From assembly GCF_028583425.1 (NCBI RefSeq), contig NC_072793.1, positions 172,647,681 through 172,711,680 of the forward strand: DNA of 64,000 bases. Reading direction: 5' to 3'. A model generated the notes under the pieces. The model had not been told where the DNA came from. It saw only the letters and a list, made by a program, of their open reading frames with translations, and searched no databases. Below, in pieces: positions 37,800-49,684 of this stretch; within the stretch, counting starts at the first letter, position 1, and every line of letters begins with the position of its first letter. The stretch comes from Eublepharis macularius. Lineage: Eukaryota; Chordata; Lepidosauria; Squamata; Eublepharidae. A program made the position numbers and the translations under genes.

Positions 37800-38690
37800 G
37801 TGAGGGTGCAGTGCAGACTGTGAGGGTGACAAATTTATATTTATGTATTTATATACTTTGTTTATACCCCGCCTTTCTTCCCAACAGGGACACAAAGTGG
37901 CAGACATCTTGTTCCTCTCCTCCATTCTGTCCTTACCACAACCCTGTGAGGTCACCCAGCAGCTTCTGGGGCAAAGAGGGTCTGGCAACCCTAAATTTCT
38001 ACTACAAAATGGTTCGTCATGTGATAAGGGATGAACAACGGAGATAGCCTGCTAATTTAGGTGTTCCACAATCAACCCAATTCTCCTCACATGCTCCAAA
38101 TCCCTTTGCATCTGGGCTGAGAATTATGTAGGTTTTCAGAAAGCAGAGGCCTAAAGGTAAAGACCTGGAAGAGTTGGTTTTCACCTCAGCTTGGGTCAGG
38201 GAAATGTTATGTTTGGAAAAAGATAAGTAGTGGGTGCTGCTCTGGATACAGAGTGGGGATTTTGAACTGGGTCTCTCAGATTCTGATCTAACCACTTCAC
38301 TAGTGTCTGATCTTCTCAGAGAGAGGGAAAAAGAAGGAGAATACCCCTTGGCGAGAATAACCTTAAAAGCATTCCGGTCTCGGTCTGTCAGTCTCAGTAT
38401 ACTTCTGTCCAGAGTTACTCAATGGAAATCTATTGATTTAGATCACAGTAACTTTTTAAAAAATATGTTGCTATTCATCACTGCCTTATTTTTGCTTTCT
38501 AGGAATCTTCTCTCTTAGATCCAAACATGACTGCATCTGGTATTCTGCTCCCTGGTTGCCTGGCTGGCTGTGGGTCCCAGTGAGAAAGGAGGATTAGAAA
38601 TGGAAATAATAAAGGTATTAATCAGACAGCAGATATGCATAACAGGAGCATGAGTATCACCCCCCATCCTACAGTCACTCCACGGGCTAC
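37800..38690 (-). other. Gene B intron 1, distal part
   Basis: No exon is seen. 37,830-37,990 is a minus-strand L2/SINE-type tail (tttataccccgcctttcttc). Collinear with 60.40-60.90 kb in block II. Confidence 0.55.
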
Positions 38691-39500
38691 TCATCAGTTA
38701 CCGTGCTCATTGGTTATTACATATAACCAATGGCCTTGGTCTGGCATACCTGCTGGACCACCTCCCTCCCTATGATCCTCTACGGCAACTTCATCTGAAC
38801 AGGGTCTCGTGCAGGTGCCAGCCTGCCCATGGGTGAAATCAACAGCAGCCCGCACACGGGCTTTCTCTGTGGTGGTCCCTACCCTGTGGAACGGCCTGCC
38901 TGAGGAGGTCAGGAGAGCCCCCACGCTCCTGGCTTTCCACAAACAATGTAAAACTGAATTATTCAAAAAGGCTTTTACTCAAATGGGAGGGCTGTATTGT
39001 AGGGATGGGGTCTCAGATGCTTCGATAACAAGTTAAGGACCATAGACTTCACCACTATGTTGCCTTACATATTATCTGTTGTTTTTAATATGTACTCCTA
39101 TGCGCCACCCATGCTTTATGTTGTCTAATGTCAATCCTACAAGTGATTATGTTCTGTTCCAGTATTTTCTTCTACTTTGTATTGGATTCTTGCTAACACT
39201 GAGTGATTCCACACACATTGGATAATGCACTTCCAATCCTCTTTATAGATCATTTGGAATGGATTTTTTCATGTGCGGAACAAAAAATCCACCTCAAACG
39301 ATTGATAAAGTGCATTGAAAGTGCATTATCCAACGTGTGCGGAATCAGCCACTATGTCTTTTTAAACCTGTATCTATTTACCCCATAGCATTGTTTATGG
39401 AAATATCCCTGACACTGTACGGAAATGTACTTGATACTGATTATACTACGCTTGTACTATGTAATCTGCCTTGAGTCTCAGTGAGAAAGGTGGACTATAA
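38690..39500 (+). mobile_element. L2-type LINE 3' end, with nested MITE
   Basis: 'gctttctctgtggtggtccc', 'gtggaacggcctgcctgagg' and 'ctggctttccacaaacaatg' encode FSVVVPTLWNGLPEE, a C-terminal L2-type pattern. It ends 'cttgagtctcagtgagaaag', 'gtggactataaatgacacaa' and an AAAT tract. Absent from block II. Interrupted by the MITE at 39,198-39,353. Confidence 0.7.
39198..39353. mobile_element. MITE with about 35-bp terminal inverted repeats
   Basis: 'tgattccacacacattggat' at the left is mirrored by 'atccaacgtgtgcggaatca' at the right. The internal 'ggaatggattttttcatgtg' and 'aaaaaatccacctcaaacga' also pair, so the whole 156 bp can fold back. The family is not named. Confidence 0.75.
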
Positions 39501-39504
39501 ATGA

Positions 39505-39576
39505 CACAAATAAATAAATAAATAAATGAATGAATGAATGAATGAATGAATGAATGAATGAATGAATGAATGAATA
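39505..39576. repeat. Tetranucleotide microsatellite (AAAT)n(GAAT)n
   Basis: About five AAAT units followed by about twelve GAAT units, growing from the 3' tail of the L2-type copy. Confidence 0.95.
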
Positions 39577-40155
39577 ACCATGCATTAACAAAAACATACC
39601 AGAATAAGAAAAGCTGCAAAGACACAAATAATTTTTTTTAAAAAAATTAAATACATTAAAATGTTCGCATTTGTTAAAATGTAAAACAGCCATGATTATT
39701 TGCAACTAAGAAGGCCTCCCTGTTTCTCTGTCTCTCTTGCTGGAATTGCTCCTCCCCTCAGAAGTAACACCCCTCACCCCTGAGCCTTTAAATGTTGCGG
39801 TCCCAAAAGAGGATCGCAAAAGCTCCTGTGCAGAGACGTTTGGGGGAGTGGGAAGGGGCTAAGGCAGGCAGGCGAACCTGCAATGCACCCCATCCCCCAA
39901 ATTTCCTTCCTCTCTTGGCATCTTGAACAAGAGCTCTGCCGAGGAAGACAAAATCAGGATTTATCTCCCGGGCTGGGAGCCTGAAGCGCAGCCACCATGG
40001 AGAGGCCGGGAGACTCCTGTTTTGTGCCCACCCTGGGAAAGCAGCCCGGGGTTTTCTCAAGCGGACCAGCAGCTTGAAAGGAATCGCAATAAAACAGGGG
40101 AAATGGGGGCTGGGGGGAGGATGCAAGAGGGGAGAGAGGACCTGGATATTATTTT

Positions 40156-40157
<2 letters not shown>

Positions 40158-40198
<41 letters not shown>
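40158..40198. repeat. (CA)n microsatellite in gene B intron 1
   Basis: About 20 CA units. The block II equivalent (61,540-61,555) has no CA run but a short C run. Expansion is specific to this copy. Confidence 0.95.
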
Positions 40199-40199
<1 letters not shown>

Positions 40200-40510
40200 A
40201 CATTTCGACCGCTCACTTCCCCCTCCCTTACACACAATCTCATGAGCCATGAAAAAACTGAGCTTTGCTTCTGAAATTACCACTGCATCGCCAACATTTC
40301 TAAAAAAAAAAATGTTCGTCCATACTAGTTTTTCACCCCCACCCCGGCTGTTTTTTGGGGGATTTCTTTGGCTTTGCAAAAGAGGCTCTCCCTGATGCAG
40401 GAGAAAGGAGGGGAGGGGAGGGAGGTGGGAGTTCAGACCTCCTTTCTCTGTTTTGGGTATTGCAATGCAACCCCCCAATATCTCCCCCTCCAAAGCCCCT
40501 TCGAACTCAC

Positions 40511-40690
40511 CAGACTCTTCAGGAAACAGCCCGGGAGCTTGCAAGAGCTGAGCGAAGAGAGTAAGAAAGGGCTTTCCCACGTGCCCCTCGGTGGTGCCTC
40601 TCTAGGGCTGTGGCCTCTCCTTCCCTTTAACCCTTGGTGGAGCATCTCCCGGTTAAAGGCACCCGGGAGAGGGAATGCAAAGGAGAAAAG
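40511..40690 (-). promoter_or_regulatory. Gene B putative first exon and promoter
   Basis: Minus-strand donor AGAGTCTG|GTGAGTTCG at 40,511, preceded by 'caagctcccgggctgtttcc' and (further right) the shared 'ccctttaacccttggtgga', 'gcacccgggagagggaatgc'. Clearly homologous to 61,870-62,050 and 23,780-24,000. Untranslated; start site unknown. Confidence 0.6.
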
Positions 40691-40736
40691 TCACTTTGCA
40701 TCCATTGCACTGTGACATTGGCCTAACCATGCAGCC

Positions 40737-42303
40737 TCAGAGCAAGATAATCCAAACTATGGTATTTCCCATTTGGCTGTATGGATGTGAAAGTTGGATA
40801 GTGAAGAAAGCTGACAGGAAGAAAATTGATCCATTTGAAATGTGGTGCTGGAGGAGAGTTTTATGGATACCATGGACAGCCGGAAAGGCAAATAAGTGGG
40901 CACCAGATCAAATCAAGCCTGAATTCTCCCATGGAGCTAAAATGACAAAACTGAGGCTATCGTACTTTGGTCACATCATGAGAAGACAAGATTCTCTGGA
41001 AAAGTCAACGATGCTAGGAAAAGTAGAAGGCAGTAGGAAAAGAGGAAGACCTAAAATGAGATGGCTTGATTCAATAAAAGAAGCTGTCCGGGGTCTGGGT
41101 CCCAGCCCCCAGACTTGGTAGGAGGGAACAGCAGGTCAACTGGGCAGACAGGCATACAGAGGGGGCAGCCAGCAGCCAGCAGGTCAACTGGTCAGCCAGC
41201 AGACAGCAGGTCAACTGGTCGGCCGGCTGACAGCAGGTCAACTGGTCTGACTGGCTGGCAGAGGGGGCAGCTGGGGGACAGCAGGCCAACCCCTCCCATG
41301 GGCAAATGGGGCCAGAACCTGCCAGTGCCAGGGGCAAAGGCCCAGGGCCTCAGGAGGCAGGGGGAGACAGAGAGAGGCCAGCGAGTCCCACTCCCCTAGG
41401 AAAAGAAAGGGGACTAAGCAAGGCGGAAGGGGGCAAGGGCAGAGAGATTGGGGGCCCAGCAGTCACCCACCCAAAGGCCTTACCTGAGGAGGAGAAGCAG
41501 CAGCAGCCCCAACAACCCAAAGCCACGCCCCAGCTAGAAAACAGTAGCCTGGCCCAGGAGTTGCCAAAAGCCAAGCCACTCCAGGTGGGGCTAGTGGAGG
41601 CACTCGGCATGAAGCCCTGGGCAACCAGCCAAGGAGCCGCAGCTGGACCCACCTTCAGCCATCAGCTCAGCCAGGGAGGCCGGGCTGCTAGCCAGGGAAC
41701 TGCAGCTGGACAGGCCTTCAGCAATCAGCCAAGGCAGGGAGGCTGGGCAGCCAGGGAACAAGGCACAGCTGGTGCTGGTCAGTGGGGCCAGATCAGCTAC
41801 CCCAGCTGCAACTGCTTGGTGCAGCCCAAGACCAGGCTGGAAGAGGGGTGGGACAGTAGAAGGAAGCCCTATAAAAGCTGGCTGGGAAGAGCCCTGAGGT
41901 GGTGGGTGTGAGTGAGGAGTGATGATGTGGAGTGAGAATGGTGCAATGCAAGAGTGGAGGTTTGGAGGAGAGTTCTGGAAGGAGGGGATGGAGAAGGACA
42001 CAGGGGGCAAGCAGGCCAGGTTGAGCAGGCCAGCGAGTGGACTGAGAGGGAGTCTGGGTGAGGTATACCGCCCCTCCTTCCACAGAGCAGGGTCCTGCAG
42101 CATCCCTGGCCCCCCTATGATGTCAGGAGCAGACTGCCCAGGGCCACACCCAGCGGCAGTGGCGGCAAGCCCTGACAGAAGCCACATCCTCCATTTTGCA
42201 ATATCTGAGCAAGTCTGTTAATAACAGGATGTTTTGGAGATCTTTCCTTCATAGGGTTGCCATAGGTCAAAGGCGACTTGACAGCACATAACGCACACAT
42301 ACA
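40737..42303 (+). mobile_element. Bov-B (RTE) LINE 3' end, split by a solo LTR
   Basis: The C-terminal reverse-transcriptase ORF is recognisable: MVFPIWLYGCESWIVKK, FEMWCWRRVLWIPWT, KLRLSYFGHIMRRQDSLEK, RKRGRPKMRWLDSIKEA. The 3' end after the interruption reads 'tgcaatatctgagcaagtct', 'catagggttgccataggtca', 'aaggcgacttgacagcacat', a typical Bov-B tail. Block II is empty here, so it is younger than the duplication. The ORF is 5'-truncated. Confidence 0.88.
41085..42177 (+). mobile_element. Solo LTR of a retrovirus-like element inside the Bov-B
   Basis: A 1,093-bp fossil LTR with TGTC...GACA ends and a perfect 5-bp target duplication gaagc (41,080-41,084; 42,178-42,182). Both Bov-B halves rejoin across it. 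It has a TATA-like ctataaaag at about 41,870 and a minisatellite of 'cagcaggtcaactggtc' units at 41,125-41,245. No internal coding region remains. The Q/P/G-rich open frames inside it are not genes. Youngest layer of this nest. Confidence 0.85.
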
Positions 42304-42514
42304 ACCACCAGACCCATCTCACATGGTTGTGGTGAGGCTAAAATGGAGGACAGAAGGAATGTAAGCCCCTTTGATCCTAACGGGGGAGAAAGGTGGGGTA
42401 CAACCATTTTTTAATAAATCTAATTTGGGTACAGATTGCCATGAAAGGATGACCTCTGAGGTTGTTGTTTCATCCAGTATTGCTGCAACTTTTTTTCCTG
42501 GAAGCAGAGCTGGG

Positions 42515-42720
42515 ATTCTTAGCTTCAGGTAGGGAAATACCTGGAAAATTCAGGGTGGAGCCCAGGGAAGGCGGAGGGGAGGAACCTTAGGGGGGTATAA
42601 TGCCATGGAGTCCACGTACTCAGCAGCCATTTTCTCCAGGGGAACCCATCTGTGTAATCCAGAGATCAGTTATAATTCTGGGACAAGTAAATAAAATGAT
42701 TATCAAACTGTATTTCTTCA
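42515..42720 (+). repeat. hAT-like palindromic element, partial (shared by both blocks)
   Basis: Same family as 42,755-42,936. 'agcttcaggtagggaaatac', 'gtataatgccatggagtcca', 'ttctccaggggaacccatct'. The matching copy is at 62,280-62,470, so older than the duplication. Confidence 0.65.
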
Positions 42721-42754
42721 TGGGCACAGCGTCTTTGAGATCACCGTTTGTAAC

Positions 42755-42936
42755 TAGGGTTGTCAACCTCCAGATGGGGGCTGGAAACCTCCCAGAATTA
42801 CAACTGATGACTGCTTTGAAGGGTAGGATCTATGGCATTATACCCTGATGAAGTCTCTCCCCTCCCCAAACTTCATGCTCTCTAGACTCCACCCCAAAAT
42901 CTCCAGGAATTTCCCAACCTGGAGCTGGCACCCCTA
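42755..42936 (-). mobile_element. hAT-like palindromic MITE, complete
   Basis: TAGGGTTGTCAACCTCCAG at the left, CTGGAGCTGGCACCCCTA at the right, and a perfect 8-bp duplication tttgtaac (42,747-42,754; 42,937-42,944). This copy defines the ends of a family seen in parts at 2.07, 14.9, 42.5, 47.0, 47.4 and 62.3 kb. Confidence 0.85.
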
Positions 42937-42944
42937 TTTGTAAC

Positions 42945-44160
42945 ACGGCGGCACAGTGATTGGAGGTTGCTCATTGGGCTTCAGTAAGTGGTAAGACTGA
43001 CTCCCCTGTATGACTGGCCAATGCTAGACTACTACAAGTATTGCCAACTTTGTCTTGGGAAAGTCCTGGTGACTGGGGGAGGACAGAGGTTGGGAAGGGG
43101 AGGAAGTTCAGCAGTGTTATTTCTACCATACAAACAGCAGACCTCCTACAGCATCCACCTTCTTTAGCTACTCAAGATAGTGCCCTGTGGGACCCTGGAG
43201 AATTGTGTCAACAGAAGCCTGAATACCTCTGGGGTTGGTCCGCCATCTTTAACAAAATGGAGCTCAGTCAGTGAAAGATCCTGCCCCGCCCCAACATAGC
43301 TTCCTCTATCAGAAGCTTCTGGGAAGGACAGTGAAGGAAGCAAGACTTCTTCCAGGGAACATCTCACCAAAATATCCAGAGGGTGTCAATAACTTGTAGG
43401 GCATTGAGAAAATCTTTGCTCAGTGGTCGATCTTTTCAAAATGTAATTTTGGAACATACGACCCCTTCTAAACTGCCCCAACTCTATTTCACCCCAGAAC
43501 GTACAGAGTTGTGCTAAAGAAGTGTGCCTTATTGGACATTTAAATTTATCCTAGGTGCTTTTGGCAAGGACTTTTAGGAAGCAAGAGACCCTGGAGAATC
43601 TGAAAGCTGTCTCAGCTGATGGCCGTTTCAGCAAGAGGTGCTTCTTGACAGATTTGCTTTGTTCCACTCCATGTTTTAAAGAGATCTGTTGATTTTATTT
43701 TTATGATTTAACTGTTATTTATTGTGTTTTAAATTTTGGGTTTTATGATGTTGACCTGACCTGAACCTGCTTGTGGAGAGAGTAGGATATAAATCCAATA
43801 AAATAAAATAAATAAAAATAAAAGATTCTTTGCCAGCCTGTTGTGATATTACGGTACATAAACAATATAACACATATTGATGTATTTACTTAAGAAGAAT
43901 GTAAAGGGTATTAGAATAGACGGTCTGATAGCAAGAGGCAAAAAGTTGCAGCTTAATTTGAACTAGCTATACGACTTGTTGCTATGATTGTTTTACCTTT
44001 TCTGTGCTAATGACAGAAAGGCAACACTAAAGTTCAAAAGGCCACACAATTCTCTCTTGGACAGGCCATTTCTCTTGGACTCGTCTCCTGCTCCATAAGG
44101 CAGAGGAGGGTGTTGATGGATGCCACAATGACAATTCTGGACATAAAAAATGGGTCCAGA
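42945..44160. other. Intergenic between block I and unit 6
   Basis: No gene is seen. 43,540-43,830 ends 'gagagtaggatataaatcca' plus AAAT-rich tail, an L2-type LINE 3' end on the plus strand. Confidence 0.5.
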
Positions 44161-44164
44161 GGGA

Positions 44165-44370
44165 ACGAGGAAATTACAGGAAGGGTTGCCTAAAGTCTAT
44201 GCCAGGCAAATTAATAGAATCTGTAATCAAAGATCCAGTTATTAGGTACACGGAAGAACAAAGCCTGCAGAGGGAAAATCAGCATGGCTTCTGCAAAGGG
44301 AAGTCCTGCCTCACCAAATTTTTGGAGTACTTTGGAAAAGTGAACAAGCATGTAAACAATTGGAGTGGCT
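44165..44370 (+). mobile_element. CR1 LINE reverse-transcriptase fragment
   Basis: Translation reads PGKLIESVIKD, then ENQHGFCKGKSCLTKFLEYF and GKVNKHVN, matching the CR1 RT region around the QHGFxxGxSCLTNLLEF motif. Truncated at both ends. Confidence 0.75.
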
Positions 44371-44469
44371 GGCCGGCCTTTCTTCATCAATGCTGGTATG
44401 AACTTTTGCAGCTCATGAGAAGCAGGGCAGGAAGGGATGAGCCAGTGCTTAGCTCTCGTGGCCCTTTCT

Positions 44470-44650
44470 TTTGTCCCTTTTGTCTTTTGTCCAGACTGCT
44501 TCTGCTAAACAGAAGGAGGCAAGTAAATTATTATTGCACTCACTGGGAGCAAAGGATACAATTATAGGCTGTAGAAGGCTTGATATAGAAGAGTGACTCT
44601 GCAGCCCTTTGAGGGATTGTGTATTTCAGTAAATTTCTGAGAAGTTAAAC
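44470..44650. repeat. Third copy of the gene B/C 3' flank
   Basis: 'ctgcttctgctaaacagaag', 'actgggagcaaaggatacaa' and 'tctgcagccctttgagggat' match 27,870-28,000 and 52,665-52,775 in order. This ties the pseudogene at 45.8-46.8 kb to the same duplicated unit. Confidence 0.75.
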
Positions 44651-44654
44651 AAAT

Positions 44655-45480
44655 GGATATTTGGTGCTGTTACTATCTTATAGGGTTGTATCAACACTCC
44701 CAGGTTTCCAAGTTGGGTTTTCAAGAATAAGCATGTCCCTGTACCCCAGGGTAGGTCACCGCCACCATTTTCCTCTGACTAACCCTAAGCTCAAAGACTA
44801 AGGAAACAAAATCTCTAGCCATACCAAGTATTAACCTGGCAGTCATCCCTGCAAGATAGGCCACTTGCCTGCTGTGTTCCACTAAAACAGTTAATAAGTA
44901 GCTGCACCAGTCTGACAAATTGCTGGATTTTGACTGAAGTAAAAATCCTAGTAATTCCACACAATGGTAAAGAGTAATATTTTTATCAAGAATTGTGCAC
45001 AAAGGTTACATTGACAGAAAGTGAGCAAAGATGGGTTAAGTAAAACTAAACAAACTAAAAGCCTTATACTACATAGCTACTTCCTAATGAACCATGCAGT
45101 ACCCTGCAAAAGTCATGCTTCAAATTTTCAAACAGAACAGAATTACCGACAGCCAGTTGTACATCCAAGGCTCGTTCAAGAATGAGATGGCCAAGGGTCA
45201 GCAACCTGTCTGACTGCTGGTCCAAGAACAAAGGCCCATACCATGAACTCCATTTTTATCTGGTATCTACCAGCAACATGGGCAGACTCTAGGAACCAAT
45301 CAGGGTCTTGCTAAGACTTGTGGGCATGGCTCTCTACAGAGCCATGGGGATAGTTGCTCTTTCCATCAAAGCAATCCCCAACTTTAGACTTGATAGCTTA
45401 ATGAGATGGAATGCAGGGGACAAAACTCAGTACAATGTAGGGAACCTCTGAATAATAAACAGTATCAATGTAATTAGGAT
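44655..45480. other. Unit 6 flank, no gene seen
   Basis: No domain, splice pattern or RNA gene is recognised in this stretch. Short frames on both strands are unsupported. Confidence 0.4.
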
Positions 45481-45484
45481 TACC

Positions 45485-46794
<1,310 letters not shown>

Positions 46795-47035
46795 GCTCCC
46801 TCCCTGCGCCTCCAGCCAAATGGCAAAGCGCCCTCTCGCCTATCAAACCCACGGCCAGGCTGCAGAAAGGACGGGCGCGCTTCCCAGCCGTTTGCTGCCG
46901 AGATTGGCAGCATTGAGGCACCCTCCTGCCTATCAAGCCTCGGCCAGGCTGCAGGAAGGGCAGCCACGCTTCCCTGCTGTTCGCCACCGAGACTGGCAGA
47001 GTCTTTCAACAGCCTAATCACTACTCCTTGTGTGG

Positions 47036-47256
47036 GGTTGCCAGCTCCAGGCTGTGAGATTCCTGGAGATTTTGAGAGTTGACCCTGGGAAGGGCAGCGT
47101 TTGAGAGGGGAGGAAACTCAGTAGGGTGCGATTCCATAGAGTACAGCCTTTGAAAGAGCTATTTTCTCCCCGGGGAAGTAGACTCTGTCGTCTGGAGATC
47201 TGTTCTAATTCCAGGAGATCATCAGCTGCCACCTGGAGGCTGGCAACCCTAGTGGC
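47036..47256 (+). mobile_element. hAT-like palindromic element (GGTTGCCAGCTCCAGG family)
   Basis: Runs from 'gggttgccagctccaggctg' to 'ggaggctggcaaccctag', near full length, nested in the Helitron-like composite. The target duplication is not clear. Confidence 0.7.
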
Positions 47257-47355
47257 AGCAGGCAAGCCTTGCTCGCTTGCCCTTCCCCCCAAAGCCGCGA
47301 TCATGGGGGGTGGGACGGCGAGCAAGCCTTGTTTGCCTGCTTTGTCCCCCTGCCA

Positions 47356-47556
47356 AAGCCAGTCTCCAAGTAGAGACTGGAGATCTCTGGGAATTACAAC
47401 TCATCTCCAGGCGGCAGAGCTCAGTTCCCCTGGAAAAAATGACTGCCTTGGAAGGTACGCTCAATGGCATTATACCCACCTGAGGTCCCTCCGTCTTCAA
47501 ACTCTGCCCCCCCAGATCTCCAGGAATGTCCCAAGCTGGAGCTGGCAACCCTACCA
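47356..47556 (-). mobile_element. hAT-like palindromic element, reverse copy
   Basis: Reverse orientation of the same family: 'gagactggagatctctggga', 'ggcattatacccacctgagg', 'ctggagctggcaaccctacc'. Left end slightly truncated. Confidence 0.65.
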
Positions 47557-47924
47557 GTGAAGGCTTGAAGCTGCAATGGGGGGGAGGGGTTGCACGAGAA
47601 CAATGGGGGGCACAGCGGTGGGCATGCCTCACTCACCTCCCCCCCAAGCTGCAATGGGGGGGGCACAGATGCAGGCATGCCACCCTGCCCTCCTTTCCCC
47701 TGCCTCAGATTGGGGCATTGGAGAGGGGGCAATGCCCAACCCTGCCGCCCTGCACTCCTCCCCCTGCCCCAGATCAGGGCACTGGGGAAGGAGCAATGCC
47801 CAGCCCCGCCACCCTGCCCTCCTCCCCCAACCCAGATGGGGCACTGGGGAGGGGGCAATGGCCGGGCTTTGCCCTTTCCAGAGCCTGTTGTATTTTTTGC
47901 TACAACGGGCTTTGCTGCTAGATT

Positions 47925-48130
47925 TAGCATAAAAAGTAAAACATATTTAGACTAAGAACTTTCTTATGAATAGTTTCATTTATTTCATTTTTTCTGTAAG
48001 AACTGCTCACAGATAGTGTAGAAGGACAAAGGACTTTTCTCAGAGAACTGAGATCAGCAGCACAGAAGCAGCCAAACATAAAAAGGTGCCTCTATATTAC
48101 TTGCTGGGAAAAGATCAGAAGCTTAATTCT
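47925..48130. other. Intergenic, AT-rich
   Basis: 47,970-48,060 resembles 30,590-30,690 (acagat, agaaggacaaagg, ttctcagagaact), possibly unit 6 intron sequence. No gene is seen. Confidence 0.4.
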
Positions 48131-48134
48131 CACC

Positions 48135-48355
48135 AGCCCTGACCTGGATAGTCCAGGCAAGCCTGGTCTCATCAGATCTCAGAAGCTAAGCAGAGTCCGC
48201 CTTGGTTAGGAATTGGATAAGAGACCACCAAAGAGGACCAGGGTTGCAGAGGCAGGCAATGGCAAGCCACCACTGTTAGTCTCTTGTGTTGAAAGCCCCA
48301 GTAGAGGCCGCTATAAGTCAGCTATGACTTGATGGCATTTTCTACCACCATTCTC
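48135..48355 (+). repeat. 5S-rRNA-derived SINE with Bov-B-like tail
   Basis: 'atcagatctcagaagctaag' and 'ttggataagagaccaccaaa' align with the internal promoter region of 5S rRNA (GAAGCTAAGCAG...GGATGGGAGACC). After the 5S part come 'ggcaatggcaagccaccact' and a tail 'gctataagtcagctatgact', 'tgatggca', which resembles the Bov-B 3' end. This fits the 5S-derived SINE known from squamates. It is not a 5S gene. Confidence 0.8.
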
Positions 48356-48362
48356 ACAAACA

Positions 48363-48510
48363 GTGGATGAGAAGATCCAGAGGCGTTAGCCATGTTAGAC
48401 TGTAATTGCAAAATACTAAAGAGTGCAGTAGCACCTTTAAGACTACCCAACCTTACAGTAGCATAAGCTTTCGAGAACCACAGCTCTCTTTGTCAGATGC
48501 ATGAGATGAG
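48363..48510 (-). mobile_element. Penelope-like terminal fragment (family 2) with hammerhead-like motif
   Basis: Minus strand reads CTGACAAAGAGAGC, loop, GTTCTCGAAAGC, TTATGC at about 48,464-48,499. The order CTGANNA, 6-bp stem (one G.T pair), GAAA, very short stem III is that of the small hammerhead variants reported from Penelope-like elements. Then 'gtagtcttaaaggtgctact' as at 0.8 kb. One core G position is A here. Confidence 0.6.
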
Positions 48511-48514
48511 AAGG

Positions 48515-49680
48515 TTACTGGTTGTTGGACTGTACCACCTGTACCTGCTGGCATGGGTACACCTACACATAGTAAAGGGGACCTAACATTGTCTTTCTGG
48601 CATGAATTTTCTACATGCAGGAGGTTAAATTTTTTGTACCTAGAAACATTCAATAATTAAGTTTCCACGCCCAGTTTGAAGTGGAGCAGTCCAGACACAA
48701 GCTAGTGTCTCCTCAACTGAATCACTGGGTAGAGCTGTCACCCTCCATGCGTGCACACAAGGCTACTAGAAATGGTGTTTAAAATAATACTTTCTTCAAT
48801 TCATCTTAATTGCAAAGTCTTCTTCTACTAGAAATTTGTCATCTTTGCAGTGTGAAAAGAAATGTGTCAGTATTAGATGTATAATGATTGGTTCAGCTAC
48901 TTCTCTTGTAATTTTTTTTGAGGCTCAAACAGTTCCTTAACAGAATTACAATTGATCCTTTTTTCTGTGTTAGTTTATGGGGAGGTTAAATATGTGGAGG
49001 TAACATGCTAGTTTGTAATGAGTTTGTGGGCTATTTCATTATTTCACTAGCTTCTTCTAACTTTATTTGAACCACACTCTTAAGTTTTTGCTTTCTCCAT
49101 CCATTTTAGCAATTTTAGTGTTGTTAATATAACCACAATGCTCATTTTGGGGAACTAAGATTGCAGACACTGAATGTCAAAGAATGGTTTGTGTCCTGAA
49201 AGGAGTTCCGCTAGACTGCATTTATTATGTCAGCCATTAGGCAAAGCTGTGAAATTCTTATAGCACAGTTTGAAAAGGTTTTTTGTACTGAGATGATTTC
49301 ATTTCTCAGTTGTAAGACATATTCTGCTAAAGTGTAATCTGTCTGTGTTCTGTTTGTTTTTAAATTGAATGTTTTGAAAAACGGCCACCATGAGCTTGAC
49401 TTCAGGCAGTCGTTTCTGGCAGTGTTTAGTGACCTGGGTAAAGATCCTATAACATAACTGAGAAAGCGTATTCGAGATGACTCACATGGATTCCACAGCG
49501 CAGGCATGCTCTTGTGAGCCCCGAGCGGGAATGAGAGGAAAGTCTCAGCAACAGGGCCTGCTGCGGAGGCCGGAGCAGGAGTGCACCCCTCTGCCTGCTC
49601 CCCTTTCTCACTGCGCCTCCATCTGAATGGGGCCGAACTGGGCACCTGCCGGGTGACGAAGGGTGCCACATTGTCTGATC
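48515..49680. other. Intergenic, no gene seen
   Basis: AT-rich to 49.4 kb, then GC-rich. The 158-codon minus frame at 49,211-49,687 has no recognised domain and runs from low-complexity DNA. Confidence 0.45.
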
Positions 49681-49684
49681 CCCT

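Larger units (their letters stand above)
46795..47921 (+). mobile_element. Helitron-like composite repeat with GC-rich array
   Basis: Ends with a hairpin (11-bp stem AGCCTGTTGTA / TACAACGGGCT, loop tttttgc) followed by 'ttgctgctag' at 47,921. Hairpin then CTAG is a Helitron 3' signature. The text 'acagcctaatcactactcct' at 47,005 also occurs (diverged) at 2,040, so this is a second copy of the 1.0-2.26 kb composite. 5' end and Rep/helicase not seen. Confidence 0.45.

Noticed and set aside
41306-41911. 201-codon Q/P/G-rich frame that could look like a new gene
   Set aside because: It is entirely inside the 1,093-bp solo LTR defined by TG...CA ends and a 5-bp duplication.
48135-48260. 5S rRNA gene
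   Set aside because: Only the internal promoter region matches, with many substitutions, and it continues into a SINE body and tail.
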